Shown in pieces: positions 17,320 through 25,216 of a DNA stretch of 64,000 nucleotides; positions within the stretch are counted from its first letter, which is position 1; each line of letters begins with the position of its first letter. Source of the stretch: Bradyrhizobium sp. in8p8 (GTDB lineage Bacteria; Pseudomonadota; Alphaproteobacteria; Rhizobiales; Xanthobacteraceae); the NCBI RefSeq assembly GCF_000426845.1, contig NZ_AUGD01000004.1, forward strand, positions 62,001 through 126,000, given 5' to 3'. The position numbers were made by a program, and so were the translations under genes. A model generated the notes under the pieces. It was not told the DNA's origin. It worked only from the letters and a program-made list of their open reading frames with translations, and did no database searches.

Positions 17320-18204
17320 GTGCCGACAACGCCTCATTTTGCGCAAGAGCTGCGCCCGGTCCGTCCGCGTTTTGCCGGCAGGCTGGTGGCGCTTTGCGCG
17401 CTGGGCCTCGGGTTCGGCCTGGCGTTCGGCGCGGCGCCGGCGGCGGCGCAGGGCAAGCTCGAGGCGCAATATGAGGCCTCGCTGGCCGGCATTCCCGTCG
17501 GCAAGGGCGCCTGGAACATCGATATCCAGGACGACGTGTTCTCGGCGGCCGCCTCCGGCGGCACCTCGGGGCTGCTCAAGTCGTTCACCGGCGGGGCCGG
17601 CACCGGCGCCAGCCAGGGGCGCGTCGTCAATGGCGCGCTGGTCGCGACCGGCTACCAGGCCTCCACCACCACCCAGAAGAAGACCGAGGAAATCCGCATC
17701 ACCCTCGACAAGGGCAATGTGAAGGATTTCTCCATCCTGCCGGAGCCGCCGGTCGATCCTGACCGCATCGTCGTCACCGAGGCGCATCGCCGCGGCGTCT
17801 GGGACCCCATGACCGCCTCGCTGCTGCGCGTGCCCGGCAATGGCGATCCCGTCTCGCCGGAAGCCTGCCGCAACGCGGCGCCGGTGTTCGACGGCCGCAT
17901 GCGCTACGAACTCAAGCTCGATTTCAAGCGCATGGACACGGTCAAGGCGGAAAAGGGCTACAAGGGCCCGGTCGTGGTCTGCTCGATCTATTTCGTGCCG
18001 ATCGCCGGCTACATCCCCGATCGCCCCGTGATCAAGTACCTCGCCGCCCAGCGCAACATGGAGATCGCGTTCGCCCCCATCGCCGGCACGCGCATCCTGG
18101 TCCCGTTCTGGCTGAAGGTGCCGACGCCGCTGGGGCCGGCCATGCTGGAAGCCACCAGCTTCGTCACCTCCGCCCAGCCTCCGCGCGTCGCCAAGACGCA
18201 GTAG
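17320..18204 (+). CDS. DUF3108 domain-containing exported protein
   Basis: 294 residues from GTG; a TTG at 17308 would add four. An N-terminal signal (LVALCALGLGFGLAFG, cleavage near AAAQG) is followed by LEAQYEASLAGIPVGKGAWN, the DUF3108 opening, and later GRMRYELKLDFKRMDTVKAE and GPVVVCSIYFVPIAGYIPDR. DUF3108 proteins are periplasmic beta-structures of unknown role, with lipid- or lipoprotein-like folds. Neighbour of rpmB (divergent), an arrangement I recall from other rhizobia. Confidence 0.85.
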   Translation: MPTTPHFAQELRPVRPRFAGRLVALCALGLGFGLAFGAAPAAAQGKLEAQYEASLAGIPVGKGAWNIDIQDDVFSAAASGGTSGLLKSFTGGAGTGASQGRVVNGALVATGYQASTTTQKKTEEIRITLDKGNVKDFSILPEPPVDPDRIVVTEAHRRGVWDPMTASLLRVPGNGDPVSPEACRNAAPVFDGRMRYELKLDFKRMDTVKAEKGYKGPVVVCSIYFVPIAGYIPDRPVIKYLAAQRNMEIAFAPIAGTRILVPFWLKVPTPLGPAMLEATSFVTSAQPPRVAKTQ

Positions 18205-18824
18205 GCGCGCTGCGCAGCTCCCTCTCTCTCGGCGTCACTCCGGCCTCGCGCCAGTGGGGCGCGCCACGGAATGGCGAACGAAATCGGGTCCGGAAGCGGG
18301 CCCCAATGATTTCAAGGACTTGCCTACTGTGCATGGGGTTGTTTTGCAAAATGGGTTGGGAAGGCCGGCCATCCATCCGCTTCGAAGACGATGGAGGCGG
18401 ACCAAGCCCGCGCATGGCGCGCCGGGAATCCATTTGACTCCTGCCCGATTCTGATTCGACTCGGGGCCGTCCCCAGTTTTAACGGTCTCGCCCGCTTGTG
18501 CGCCTGCGCAAAACTCCATCTAGTGCGCAACCATTGCGAGTCCCGCGACATGTTGCGGGAACGGAACAGGACTCAATCGGGAGTCAGCGATTCGGCCGCG
18601 ATTCGTTCTAGAGTCGTTCCGAAGCTTAAAGCGAACGGGAAAAGCGTCGCAAAGTGAAACAGTTGCGCGGGGTTCGGGGGATGGGCGTTCCCACACCGGG
18701 GCATGACAGCGGAGCGCGTGGCTGGCCGCCCGGCGTTCGGCGGCATGGCTGACACTGCCAAGCCCCCACACCGCCCCATCCAGCACTGACATTCGCCCAA
18801 ATCGGCACTACCTAATCCCCACAC
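18205..18824. other. 620-base intergenic region without a recognised gene
   Basis: No frame here has coding character. The stretch 18301-18356 (containing GCATGGGGTTGTTTTGCAAA) resembles, from memory, a sequence that recurs in Bradyrhizobium genomes. The remainder contains the promoter region for the SUV3-like helicase, but no clear -35/-10 pair could be assigned. Confidence 0.4.
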
Positions 18825-21800
18825 ATGGCTTTTTCCTCCTCCCCCTTCGCTTCCGAGCGCGCCCTTCACGATCGAGTGCCTGGCGCGGGCGTCACCGCGG
18901 TGCTCGGGCCGACCAACACCGGCAAGACCCATCTCGCCATCGAGCGGATGCTCGCGCATCCCTCCGGCATGATCGGCCTGCCGCTGCGCCTGCTCGCGCG
19001 CGAGGTCTACAACAAGATCGCCGCCAGGGCCGGTGAAGCCAGCGTCGCGCTCGTCACCGGCGAAGAGAAGATCAAGCCGAAGAACCCGCGCTATTGGGTC
19101 TCGACGGTCGAGGCGATGCCGCGCGACCTCGACGTCTCCTTCCTCGCCGTCGACGAGGTGCAGATCGCCGCCGATCTCGAACGCGGCCACGTCTTCACCG
19201 ATCGCATCCTCAACCGCCGCGGCCGCGACGAGACGCTGCTGCTGGGGGCCGCCACGATGCGGCCGATCATCGAGCGGCTGCTGCCGGGCGTCTCCATGAT
19301 CACGCGGCCCCGGCTGTCGCAGCTCGAATTCGCCGGCGACCGCAAGATCACGCGCCAGCCGCGCCGCACCGCCATCGTCGCGTTCTCGGCCGATGAAGTC
19401 TACGCCATCGCCGAACTGATCCGGCGCCAGCACGGCGGCGCCGCCGTGGTGCTGGGCTCGCTCAGCCCGCGCACGCGCAATGCGCAGGTCGCGATGTTCC
19501 AGAACGGCGACGTCGATTATCTCGTCGCCACCGACGCCGTCGGCATGGGCCTCAATCTCGACGTCGACCACGTCGCCTTCGCCTCCGACCGCAAGTTCGA
19601 CGGCTACCAGTTCCGCCGGCTCACGCCGTCCGAATTCGCGCAGATCGCCGGCCGCGCCGGCCGCGCCACCCGCAACGGCACGTTCGGCACCACGGGCCGC
19701 TGCGCGCCGTTCGAGCCCGAGCTCGTCAACGCGCTGCAGAACCACACCTTCGATCCCGTGAAGGTGCTGCAATGGCGCAACGCCAGGCTGGATTTCTCCT
19801 CGCTCGGCGCGCTCCAGGTGTCGCTCAACCTCGCTCCCGGCCACGAGGCGCTGACGCGCGCGCCGATCGCCGAGGACATGCGCGTGCTCGATCACGCCGC
19901 CCGCGACGGCGAGGTGCGCGATATCGCGCATGGCAAGGTTGCGGTGGAGCGGCTGTGGGAAGCCTGCCAGGTCCCGGACTATCGCAAGCTGTCGCCGGCC
20001 GCCCATGCCGAGCTGGTGACGACGCTGTACGGCTTCCTGATGCAGAAGGGATGCATCCCCGATTCCTGGTTCGAGGCCCAGGTCACCCAGGCCGACCGCA
20101 TCGACGGCGACATCGACACGCTGTCGGCCCGAATCGCGCAGATCCGCACCTGGACCTTCGTGGCCAACCGCCCGGACTGGCTGAGAGACCCCGAGCGCTG
20201 GCAGGGGATCACGCGGGAAGTCGAAAATAAATTATCGGATGCGCTCCATGAACGCTTGACTGAGCGTTTCGTTGATCGCCGGACCAGTGTATTGATGCGC
20301 CGCCTGCGGGAGAACACGAGCTTGAATACTGAAATCGGCAAGACCGGCGAAGTCATCGTCGAAGGCCATGTCATCGGCCGCCTCGACGGCTTCACCTTTG
20401 CACCGGATGCGGCGGAAGCCGGCTCCGATGCGAAAGCCTTGCAGGCTGCAGCGCAAGCCGTGCTCGCCGGCGAGATCAACGCCCGCGCCGAAAAGCTGGG
20501 CAATGCCCCGGACGAGCAGTTCGTGCTGACCTCCGAAGGCATCATCCGCTGGACCGGCGATGCCGTGGCGCGACTGTCTGCCGCAGACGAGGCGCTGCAT
20601 CCGCGCATCCGCATCATCTCCGACGAGCGCCTGACCGGTCCCCCTCGCGACAAGGTGCAGGCGCGGCTCGAGCTCTGGCTCAAGACGCATATCGAGAAGC
20701 TGCTCGGGCCGATGTTCGAGCTGTCGAAGGCCGAGGACGTCACCGGCATCGCCCGCGGCATCGCCTATCAGCTGGTCGAGGCGCTCGGCGTGCTGGAGCG
20801 GCCCAAGATCGCGAACGAGCTGAAGGATCTCGACCAGCCCTCGCGCGCCGTGTTGCGCAAATACGGCGTCCGCTTCGGCGCCTATCACATCTATTTCCCC
20901 GGCCTGCTCAAGCCCGCCGCGCGTGCGCTCGCAGCGCTGTTGTGGGCGCTGAAGCAGGACAATGTCGATCTCTCCGCGCTCTCGGGCGCGCAGCATCTGG
21001 CATCGTCGGGCCGCACCTCGTTTCCGGTCGACAAGGCTCTGCCGCGCGACGCCTATCGCGTGCTCGGCTACAAGCAGGCCGGCGAACGCGCCGTTCGCGT
21101 CGACATCCTGGAGCGGCTGGCCGATCTGATCCGCCCGGCGCTGGCCTGGCGCGAGAATTCGCCCGGCGAAAAGCCGGCCGGCGCGTTCGACGGCCGCAGC
21201 TTCGTCGTCACACAGGCGATGACCTCGCTCACCGGCTCGGCCGGCGAGGACTTCGCCTCGGTGCTGCGCGCGCTCGGCTATCGCATGGAGAAGCGTCCGC
21301 CGCTGCCGCCGAAGCCTGTCGTGGCCGAGACGGTTGCTACCGAAACGGTTGCTACAGAGACGGTCGCGGCCGAGACGCCGCCGGTCGAAGGCAGCGCGGA
21401 GACCTCGACCGAGACTGCGGCAGAGGCCGTTGCCGGCCTGCCGGCGGAAACGACTCCCGCGACCGAAGCCGCTGTCGAAGCCGTTACGGTCGAAGACGCG
21501 CCCGGAATGGAGCCGCGCGACGAGCCCGCTCAAGAGGAGCCGGCGCTCGAAGCGGCTCCCGAGGCTCCCGTCACGCCCGAAGATGCCCCCGGCATAGCGC
21601 CGCCGGCCGAAGAGGCTCCTGCGTCCACCGAGGCTGCCGGGCTCGAAGCCGCTGCTGCCGAGACTGCCGCGGTTGAAGCTGCCGCATCGCCCGACGCTGC
21701 TGCGCCCGAGGCTCCGGCCGCGCCCGCAGAGCCCGAACTCGTCGAAGTCTGGCGTCCCGCCGGCCGTCACGAGGATCGCAAGCCGCGCCACGAGCGCCAT

Positions 21801-22259
21801 CGCCATCAGCGTCACCACAACCAGCCGCGCACACAGCCGGGTGCTGAGACTGGAGCTGCACCCGGTGCGGCGAGCGCCGCGCCCGGTGAAGCGGCCGAAG
21901 GCGCGAAGCCGGGCCATCGCCATGGCGGACATCGCAAGGACTTCCGCAAGGGGCGCGAAGGTGGCGAGGGCGGCGATCGCCGCGACGACCGCAATCGCAG
22001 CTTCCAGGGCAAGGATCGCGACAACAAGGATCGCGATCGCAACCGCGACAACAAGGGCAAATTCGGCGGCGATCGTGACAAGGGCCGCGAGCATCGCGGC
22101 CGCGACCGCGACAAGGGGCGCGATCGCCAGGGCGGTCCGTCGCTGCGTCCCTACGCCTCGAGCGCGAACCCGCGCGAGCGCGATCGTCCGGCTGATCCGA
22201 ACTCGCCCTTCGCCAAGCTCGCCGCGTTGAAGGAGCAGCTCTCGGGGCGGAAGGAGTAG
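18825..22259 (+). CDS. SUV3-like ATP-dependent RNA helicase with long disordered tail
   Basis: 1144 residues. Walker A GPTNTGKTHLAIERM near 27, motif II AVDEVQIAADLERGHVFTDR near 107 (DEVQ, as DEIQ in mitochondrial SUV3), LLLGAATMRP, and motif VI QIAGRAGRATRNGTFG near 280. The second RecA domain and a SUV3-type C-terminal domain run to about residue 830. The tail is first acidic and Ala/Thr/Glu-rich (830-970) and then Arg/Asp/Gly/Lys-rich (980-1115), a probable RNA-binding region. It likely unwinds RNA during decay or processing. The S4 gene begins directly after its TAG stop. Confidence 0.93.
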   Translation: MAFSSSPFASERALHDRVPGAGVTAVLGPTNTGKTHLAIERMLAHPSGMIGLPLRLLAREVYNKIAARAGEASVALVTGEEKIKPKNPRYWVSTVEAMPRDLDVSFLAVDEVQIAADLERGHVFTDRILNRRGRDETLLLGAATMRPIIERLLPGVSMITRPRLSQLEFAGDRKITRQPRRTAIVAFSADEVYAIAELIRRQHGGAAVVLGSLSPRTRNAQVAMFQNGDVDYLVATDAVGMGLNLDVDHVAFASDRKFDGYQFRRLTPSEFAQIAGRAGRATRNGTFGTTGRCAPFEPELVNALQNHTFDPVKVLQWRNARLDFSSLGALQVSLNLAPGHEALTRAPIAEDMRVLDHAARDGEVRDIAHGKVAVERLWEACQVPDYRKLSPAAHAELVTTLYGFLMQKGCIPDSWFEAQVTQADRIDGDIDTLSARIAQIRTWTFVANRPDWLRDPERWQGITREVENKLSDALHERLTERFVDRRTSVLMRRLRENTSLNTEIGKTGEVIVEGHVIGRLDGFTFAPDAAEAGSDAKALQAAAQAVLAGEINARAEKLGNAPDEQFVLTSEGIIRWTGDAVARLSAADEALHPRIRIISDERLTGPPRDKVQARLELWLKTHIEKLLGPMFELSKAEDVTGIARGIAYQLVEALGVLERPKIANELKDLDQPSRAVLRKYGVRFGAYHIYFPGLLKPAARALAALLWALKQDNVDLSALSGAQHLASSGRTSFPVDKALPRDAYRVLGYKQAGERAVRVDILERLADLIRPALAWRENSPGEKPAGAFDGRSFVVTQAMTSLTGSAGEDFASVLRALGYRMEKRPPLPPKPVVAETVATETVATETVAAETPPVEGSAETSTETAAEAVAGLPAETTPATEAAVEAVTVEDAPGMEPRDEPAQEEPALEAAPEAPVTPEDAPGIAPPAEEAPASTEAAGLEAAAAETAAVEAAASPDAAAPEAPAAPAEPELVEVWRPAGRHEDRKPRHERHRHQRHHNQPRTQPGAETGAAPGAASAAPGEAAEGAKPGHRHGGHRKDFRKGREGGEGGDRRDDRNRSFQGKDRDNKDRDRNRDNKGKFGGDRDKGREHRGRDRDKGRDRQGGPSLRPYASSANPRERDRPADPNSPFAKLAALKEQLSGRKE
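22251..22256 (+). promoter_or_regulatory. Shine-Dalgarno pointing at an ACG codon
   Basis: AAGGAG lies inside the last codons of the helicase. Six bases further is ACG (22263), the expected position of a start codon; no ATG, GTG or TTG is near. Confidence 0.5.
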
Positions 22260-22262
22260 CCC

Positions 22263-22532
22263 ACGACCGAGCGGCAGCGCATCGACAAATGGCTGTGGCA
22301 CGCCCGTGTGGTGAAGGCGCGCAGCTCGGCCGCTGAGCTCGTCGTCACCGGCCACGTCCGCGTCAACGGCGCGCGCGAGACATCGCCCGGGCATGCGATC
22401 AAGGCCGGCGACGTCCTCACCATCGCGCTCGATCGCACCGTCCGCGTCCTGAAGGTCATCGCCTTCAACGAACGCCGCGGCGATGCGGCCTCGGCGCGGG
22501 TCCTCTATGAGGAGCTCGGGACGCGCAATTAA
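22263..22532 (+). CDS. S4-domain RNA-binding protein (HslR/Hsp15-like), apparent ACG start
   Basis: 89 residues if translation begins at ACG. The S4 domain opens with RQRIDKWLWHARVVKARSSA, then VVTGHVRVNGARETSPGHAI and KAGDVLTIALDRTVRVLKVI, matching Hsp15-like proteins that bind rRNA or stalled 50S subunits. The first conventional start, GTG at 22308, would remove the first helix of the domain (IDKWLWHAR), so coding must begin earlier. The frame is the same as the helicase and separated from it only by TAG. Either ACG is used, the ATG was lost by mutation or sequencing error, or readthrough makes a fusion. fdxA follows. Confidence 0.75.
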   Translation, partial: TTERQRIDKWLWHARVVKARSSAAELVVTGHVRVNGARETSPGHAIKAGDVLTIALDRTVRVLKVIAFNERRGDAASARVLYEELGTRN

Positions 22533-22664
22533 TTGCGCTTCTTATTCATTTCTTGGTCGATCAAGCGCACAAAGCCGTCATGATCGGGCCTTCCCGATCT
22601 TGCGGCGCCGGGCCATCCGCGCTACGCAAGCCGCGACTTTTGAAAGAGCTTTTCGGAGCGTTGG

Positions 22665-23003
22665 ATGACTTACGTCGTCACTGAAAACTGCATCAAGTGC
22701 AAGTACACCGACTGCGTCGAGGTCTGCCCGGTCGATTGCTTCTACGAGGGCGACAACATGCTCGTCATCCACCCCGACGAGTGCATCGATTGCGGCGTGT
22801 GCGAGCCGGAATGCCCTGCCGACGCCATCAAGCCGGATACGGAACCGGGCCTGGAAAAGTGGCTCGGGGTCAATGCCGAGTACGCCAAGAGCTGGCCGAA
22901 CATCACCCAGAAGAAAGAATCGCCTGCTGACGCCAAGGAGTTCGACGGCATGGAGGGCAAGTTCGAGAAATATTTTTCTCCGAACCCGGGCTCCGGCGAT
23001 TAA
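22665..23003 (+). CDS. fdxA: Seven-iron ferredoxin FdxA
   Basis: 112 residues. The N-terminal [18 protein letters not shown] and then [16 protein letters not shown] supply the cysteines for one [3Fe-4S] and one [4Fe-4S] cluster, as in FdxA of alphaproteobacteria and Azotobacter ferredoxin I. The C-terminal 50 residues ([20 protein letters not shown]) are the usual extension. Cytoplasmic electron carrier. Downstream of the S4 gene and upstream of carD, on the same strand. Confidence 0.96.
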   Translation: MTYVVTENCIKCKYTDCVEVCPVDCFYEGDNMLVIHPDECIDCGVCEPECPADAIKPDTEPGLEKWLGVNAEYAKSWPNITQKKESPADAKEFDGMEGKFEKYFSPNPGSGD

Positions 23004-23197
23004 TTCGGGCCCAAACTTAACCCTAATAGCGGCCCTTCCGCCGAAAACCAGCCCTGAAGACCCCTAAATCATTGATTTTTGCGGGAAATGTGCTATATTG
23101 GGCACATTAAGCCGAACCCCGTCAGCCCGTTGGCCCCTCTGGGTTCCCGTGAAAACCAAATGTCGAACAGGGGCGTGGCAGTTTCCGCGCGCAGGCT

Positions 23198-24175
23198 GTG
23201 TCACAGAAAACGCGTAAAAAGAGTACTTCAGCGAGGGCTTCCCATAAGGAGGCCAAAAAAGTCGCCGCGGCCAGCCGTAGCGCATCCAAGGGTCGGACCG
23301 CGACGAAGGCGCCGGCTGCAAAGTCCTCGAAGAACAAAAGAAGCGCAATGCCTAACAAGACTGCCAAACCGGCCGCGAAAGCGACCGCTGCCAAGCCTGC
23401 TGCCGCCAAGCCTGCCGCTGCGAAGTCTGCTGCCGCCAAGCCCGTGACTGCCAAGGCTCCCGCTGCCAAGCCCGCGACGAAGGCCCCTGTTGCTGCTGCG
23501 CCTGCCAAGGCGCCCGCCGTCACCAAGCCCGCTGCCGCGCCGAAGGTCGAGGAAAAGAAGGTCGTGACCCAGCGTCAGGGCTTCAAGGCCAACGAATTCG
23601 TCGTCTATCCCGCTCACGGCGTCGGCCAGATCCTCGCCATCGAGGAGCAGGAGATCGCCGGGGCCAAGCTTGAGCTGTTCGTCATCAACTTCATCAAGGA
23701 CAAGATGACGCTGCGCGTTCCGACCGCCAAGGTCGCCAATGTCGGCATGCGCAAGTTGTCCGATCCGGCGCTGGTCAAGAAGGCGCTGGAGACGCTCAAG
23801 GGCCGCGCCCGCGTCAAGCGGACCATGTGGTCGCGCCGTGCCCAGGAGTACGAAGCGAAGATCAATTCGGGCGACATCGTCGCGATCGCGGAAGTCGTGC
23901 GTGATCTCTACCGCTCGGAATCGCAGCCGGAGCAGTCCTACAGCGAACGCCAGCTCTATGAGGCAGCGCTCGACCGTCTGTCCCGCGAGATCGCGGTGGT
24001 GCAGCACTCGACCGAGACCGAAGCGGTCAAGGAGATCGAGGCCCAGCTCGCCAAGAGCCCGCGTCGCGCCAACGCCAAGGCGGAAGCCGCCGATGGCGAG
24101 GGTGACACGGATGCCGAGGGCGATGCCGATGATACCGATGGCGACGACACCACCGTCGCCGACGAGGCGGCGTAA
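23198..24175 (+). CDS. carD: CarD family transcriptional regulator with histone-H1-like N-terminus
   Basis: 325 residues from GTG; the ATG at 23348 would give 275. Residues 1-125 are Lys/Ala/Pro repeats (AAKPAAAKPAAAK), resembling histone H1 tails. The CarD RNA-polymerase-interacting domain follows (QGFKANEFVVYPAHGVGQIL, MTLRVPTAKVANVGMRKLSD), then the helical DNA-binding part (TMWSRRAQEYEAKINSGD). The C-terminus is acidic (GEGDTDAEGDADDTDGDD). CarD binds the RNAP beta subunit and stabilises open complexes, notably at rRNA promoters. A strong terminator follows. Confidence 0.93.
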   Translation: MSQKTRKKSTSARASHKEAKKVAAASRSASKGRTATKAPAAKSSKNKRSAMPNKTAKPAAKATAAKPAAAKPAAAKSAAAKPVTAKAPAAKPATKAPVAAAPAKAPAVTKPAAAPKVEEKKVVTQRQGFKANEFVVYPAHGVGQILAIEEQEIAGAKLELFVINFIKDKMTLRVPTAKVANVGMRKLSDPALVKKALETLKGRARVKRTMWSRRAQEYEAKINSGDIVAIAEVVRDLYRSESQPEQSYSERQLYEAALDRLSREIAVVQHSTETEAVKEIEAQLAKSPRRANAKAEAADGEGDTDAEGDADDTDGDDTTVADEAA

Positions 24176-24204
24176 GCCCCTCGCTGCCTCGACCGCAACA
24201 GATC

Positions 24205-24234
24205 AAAAGCCCGGCCGCTTGGCCGGGCTTTTTA
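24205..24234 (+). terminator. Rho-independent terminator after carD
   Basis: Stem AAGCCCGGCC / GGCCGGGCTT with loop GCTT, followed by TTTTA; 30 bases after the carD stop. Confidence 0.9.
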
Positions 24235-24409
24235 TTGATGGAGGGGGCGCTTCGAGCGGCCGCTGGCCTGCCGTTCGCCTCAATGAAGAACTGCACCGTC
24301 GCCGTCCGGCCGCGTTGTGTGACGCCGGACACTTTCTCCCGTCTCGCTTTCATCCAGAGTGCCGCCACGCGCTGGATGTCCCGGCCGCACAAGCCAAGGG
24401 AGAAGGGTC

Positions 24410-24649
24410 ATGAAGTTTCCTCGTTTCGCTATGTCCGCCTTTGCAGCCACCGTCGGAATCGGCCTGCTGGCAGTCTCCGCCTCGTACTCGCCCGCCGCTG
24501 CAGGCGCTTTCGGCCCGGACTACAGCTGGATGGGCAATCGAAAATACATGGACTGCCTGAAATATATGGGGGCGTTCGGGCCCAACTATCCCGGACGGGA
24601 CAAGAACATCGCGATCTGCAAGAGAGAGTTTCTTCCGGGCGGTCGCTGA
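24410..24649 (+). CDS. Small secreted protein, function unknown
   Basis: 79 residues starting MKFPRFAMSAFAATVGIGLL, a Sec signal with cleavage near AAAGA; GGGAGAAGG precedes the ATG. The mature part is about 45 residues with Cys twice (MDCLKYMGAF and AICKREF), possibly a disulfide, and a repeated FGPDYSW / FGPNYPG element. Convergent with the response-regulator gene. No family recognised. Confidence 0.65.
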   Translation: MKFPRFAMSAFAATVGIGLLAVSASYSPAAAGAFGPDYSWMGNRKYMDCLKYMGAFGPNYPGRDKNIAICKREFLPGGR

Positions 24650-24682
24650 TCGTGACCGGCAGGCGGCTGCATCGCGCCACGC

Positions 24683-25216
24683 CTACTTCACCGGACGCTT
24701 CTCGAGCTTTCTCGCGAGCGTCCGTCGGTGCATCCCGAGCCGCCGAGCCGTTTCCGAGATGTTGAATTCCGTTTCGATCAGCGTCTGGTGGATCCGTTCC
24801 CATTCCAGCGTCTTGATCGAAGTGGGCCGCGCATCGAGGGCGACCTCGGCATTGCCCTCGGCCTTGTGGAAGGCAGCCTCGATGTCGTCGGTGTTCGACG
24901 GCTTTGCGAGATAGTGGCAGGCGCCCAGCTTGATCGCCTCGACGGCGGTGGAGATGCTGGCGAAACCGGTCAGCACCACGATCAGCATGTCCGGATCGTG
25001 TGCGTGCAGCAGCTCGACGCAGGCGAGGCCCGAGGCTCCTCCCAGCTTGAGGTCGACCACGGCATGGCTGAAGGAGCGTTGCTCCAGCACCTGTCGTACC
25101 TCCTCGATCGAGGCGGCGAGCACGACCTCGTAGCCTCGGCGTTCAAAGGAGCGCTTCAGCGTGCGTGCAAAGCCGGCGTCGTCCTCGACGACGATGAGCG
25201 AACGGTCAGCCGTCAA
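24683..25216 (-). CDS. Response regulator of the RegA/ActR/PrrA family
   Basis: 177 residues. Receiver domain with acidic pocket VVEDD, phosphoacceptor Asp55 in HAVVDLKLGG, LIVVLTGFASIST and the conserved Lys in HYLAKPSNTDD. A short linker leads to a Fis-type HTH: ISETARRLGMHRRTLARKLE. This compact layout is that of RegA/RegR redox regulators. It is co-transcribed with its kinase (11-base overlap) at the end of the cyo operon. Bradyrhizobium has a RegR that controls nifA; whether this is that protein or a paralogue cannot be told here. Confidence 0.9.
   Translation of the reverse strand: MTADRSLIVVEDDAGFARTLKRSFERRGYEVVLAASIEEVRQVLEQRSFSHAVVDLKLGGASGLACVELLHAHDPDMLIVVLTGFASISTAVEAIKLGACHYLAKPSNTDDIEAAFHKAEGNAEVALDARPTSIKTLEWERIHQTLIETEFNISETARRLGMHRRTLARKLEKRPVK

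Noticed and set aside
20232..22394. 720-codon open frame on the minus strand across the helicase 3' half
   Set aside because: It lies antisense to the SUV3-like helicase, whose motifs are certain; the frame stays open because of the GC-rich codon bias and repetitive tail. The predicted protein is low-complexity Gly/Arg/Ala without any domain.
23380..23540. Short tandem repeats in carD considered as a CRISPR or satellite
   Set aside because: They are in-frame AAKP-type codons of the coding sequence, with no spacer structure.
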